This document shows, piece after piece, positions 5,175-6,459 of a stretch of DNA of 6,459 nucleotides. The translations under genes were made by a program, and so were the position numbers. Position 1 is the first letter of the stretch. Each line of letters starts with the position of its first letter. Under the pieces are notes generated by a model. It did not search any database. It saw nothing but the letters and a program-made list of their open reading frames with translations, and had not been told where the DNA came from. Source of the DNA: Methanosarcinales archaeon. GTDB lineage: Archaea > Halobacteriota > Methanosarcinia > Methanosarcinales > Methanocomedenaceae. Location: positions 1 through 6,459 of the forward strand of contig DUIM01000142.1 of NCBI GenBank assembly GCA_013330355.1, read 5' to 3'.

Positions 5175-6459
5175 GGACAGGAAAACCGACAGGAAATTGC
5201 TTTCAACAATTCTTTTGTCCAGTGGATATGAAGTAGCTGAAGCTGTAAATGGTATTGATGCACTAAAGTATTTAAGAAAATCAAAACCAGGCATGATAAT
5301 ATCAGATATTATGATGCCTGAGATGGATGGTTTCACACTGCTGCGTGAAATAAAAAAAATTGAGGACTTAAGTAACATTCCATTTATTTTCTACACTGCA
5401 CATTATGTGAGCGAAAAAGACAAGGAACTTGCAACTTCCCTGGGTGCATCACGGTTCATGATCAAGCCGATAGAGCCCAAGGACCTGCTCAATGAAATTA
5501 AGACCACCCTCGAAGAATTTGAGATCGGGGTGATAGCACCTGTGAATTCACTCATAGAGACCGAGGAAGATTACCTGAAACTGTACAGCGACCGTATCTT
5601 CAGGAAACTAGAGGAAAAGTTCAGCGAACTTGAAGATACAAAGAACTTCCTTGATACTGTACTTAGTGACATGGGGGACGGTGTGATGGTGACTGACCCT
5701 GATTTGAATGTCATCTACTGCAATAAGAGGATGCACGATATTTTAGAATGTGATATTCCTCCCGGAACAATATCCCCTGATGAACATCATTCACCGTGCA
5801 TACCGGATATAGTACATGCGTCGCATAAGCCATTCGAAATAGAGCAGATCACTCAAAAGGACAACATAGTTCATCTTGAAGGGATTGTATCTCCTGTAAT
5901 AAATGAAAATGGTGACCTCACGTTCCACATCGGGGTGTTCCGTGATGCCACGGGACGAAACAGGATACAGGAAGCAGCTGAAAAGAAGAACCGCGAGATT
6001 GCCGGACTCTATGAACTGGGCAACCGGTTCGGCAACTGTGTGAATTCTGATGAACTGATCAGATGCGCTCTTGAGCAAATCGTTGATATAATGGAATTGG
6101 AAGGCGGAATAGTATATTTAATAAAAGAAAATAAGATCGAAATTAAATGGTCAGTGGGATTGCCGCCAAAGTTTGTGGAACTGTTACAACAGCAGTCCCT
6201 GGACAGCCCTGCTATACAAAAGGTCCTTGACCCTGATAATCCGGTGACTATTTCACCACTTTCTGCACATATCCCGGGACTGACCGAATCTGAGCAGGTT
6301 ACTGTGGAAGAATCCATAATCACCTTACAATTGAGGTTGAAAGGCAGTTTAATCGGTATGGTTGACCTGATGGCGTCCCCTTACAGGGATTTAGGTGATG
6401 ACGAGGTGTTGCTGCTTGAAAAATTCGGGATGCAGTTCGCAGTTACATTAAACAATTTC
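5155..6459 (+). CDS. Receiver-PAS-GAF signalling protein (C-terminus beyond window)
   Basis: An ATG at 5155 opens a frame of 435 codons that runs to the last base without a stop. Residues 1-120 are a receiver domain: MTILVVEDRKTDRK with Glu7 and Asp8, phosphoacceptor Asp51 in MIISDIMMPEMDG, Thr81 in YTAHY, and Lys104 in MIKPIEP. Residues 121-165 are a charged helical linker. Residues 165-268 are a PAS domain (MGDGVMVTDPDLNVIYCN...GVFRDATGRNR). From about 285 a GAF domain starts (GLYELGNRF, later LKGSLIGMVDLMA) and continues to the edge. It overlaps the preceding gene by 20 bases and has an AGAGGA (5146-5151) before its ATG, suggesting coupled translation. It should take phosphate from the upstream kinase and combine it with ligand sensing. 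Its output is outside the window; a HisKA/HATPase tail, making it a second kinase, is a plausible guess. Confidence 0.92.
   Translation, partial: MTILVVEDRKTDRKLLSTILLSSGYEVAEAVNGIDALKYLRKSKPGMIISDIMMPEMDGFTLLREIKKIEDLSNIPFIFYTAHYVSEKDKELATSLGASRFMIKPIEPKDLLNEIKTTLEEFEIGVIAPVNSLIETEEDYLKLYSDRIFRKLEEKFSELEDTKNFLDTVLSDMGDGVMVTDPDLNVIYCNKRMHDILECDIPPGTISPDEHHSPCIPDIVHASHKPFEIEQITQKDNIVHLEGIVSPVINENGDLTFHIGVFRDATGRNRIQEAAEKKNREIAGLYELGNRFGNCVNSDELIRCALEQIVDIMELEGGIVYLIKENKIEIKWSVGLPPKFVELLQQQSLDSPAIQKVLDPDNPVTISPLSAHIPGLTESEQVTVEESIITLQLRLKGSLIGMVDLMASPYRDLGDDEVLLLEKFGMQFAVTLNNF

Noticed and set aside
5043..5378. Antisense frames of 95 to 137 codons across the two receiver genes and the PAS-GAF region (4871-6323).
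   Set aside because: Both receivers and the PAS and GAF domains on the plus strand are unambiguous; the antisense frames are shadows.

Overview
The window looks archaeal, most likely from a Methanosarcinales-type methanogen or a related ANME-2 archaeon. This is inferred from protein style: an archaeal GH15 glucoamylase next to a glycogen-synthase-like GT4 gene, and soluble multi-PAS histidine kinases with stand-alone receiver proteins. The intact genes end in TGA or TAA, never TAG. No rRNA, tRNA or marker gene is present, so the lineage is not proven.

Layout. Bases 1-247 (minus strand) hold the N-terminal 82 codons of a GT4 glycosyltransferase that runs off the left edge. Bases 248-431 are an AT-rich divergent promoter region unusually dense in inverted repeats. 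Bases 432-2375 encode a complete cytoplasmic GH15 glucan hydrolase. Bases 2376-2565 contain no intact gene but hold a strong Shine-Dalgarno and what reads as the C-terminal tail of a FIST sensory-domain protein, 5'-truncated and interrupted by TAG. Bases 2566-4761 encode a soluble PAS-PAS-PAS-HisKA-HATPase histidine kinase. Bases 4785-5174 encode a single-domain CheY-like response regulator. From 5155 to the right edge runs a REC-PAS-GAF protein that overlaps the previous gene by 20 bases and is incomplete here.

How it fits together. The left half is a storage-polysaccharide module: the GT4 enzyme would build, and the GH15 enzyme break down, an alpha-glucan, with both genes fired from one shared control region. 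The right half is a tightly spaced phosphorelay operon: kinase, one-domain receiver, then a second receiver joined to sensory domains. The FIST remnant lies at the seam. FIST proteins are typically encoded beside sensor kinases, so the kinase operon probably once began with a FIST sensor that has been mostly deleted. No wholly new system is evident. The points most worth a second look are the FIST remnant, with its TAG, and the palindrome cluster in the divergent promoter.
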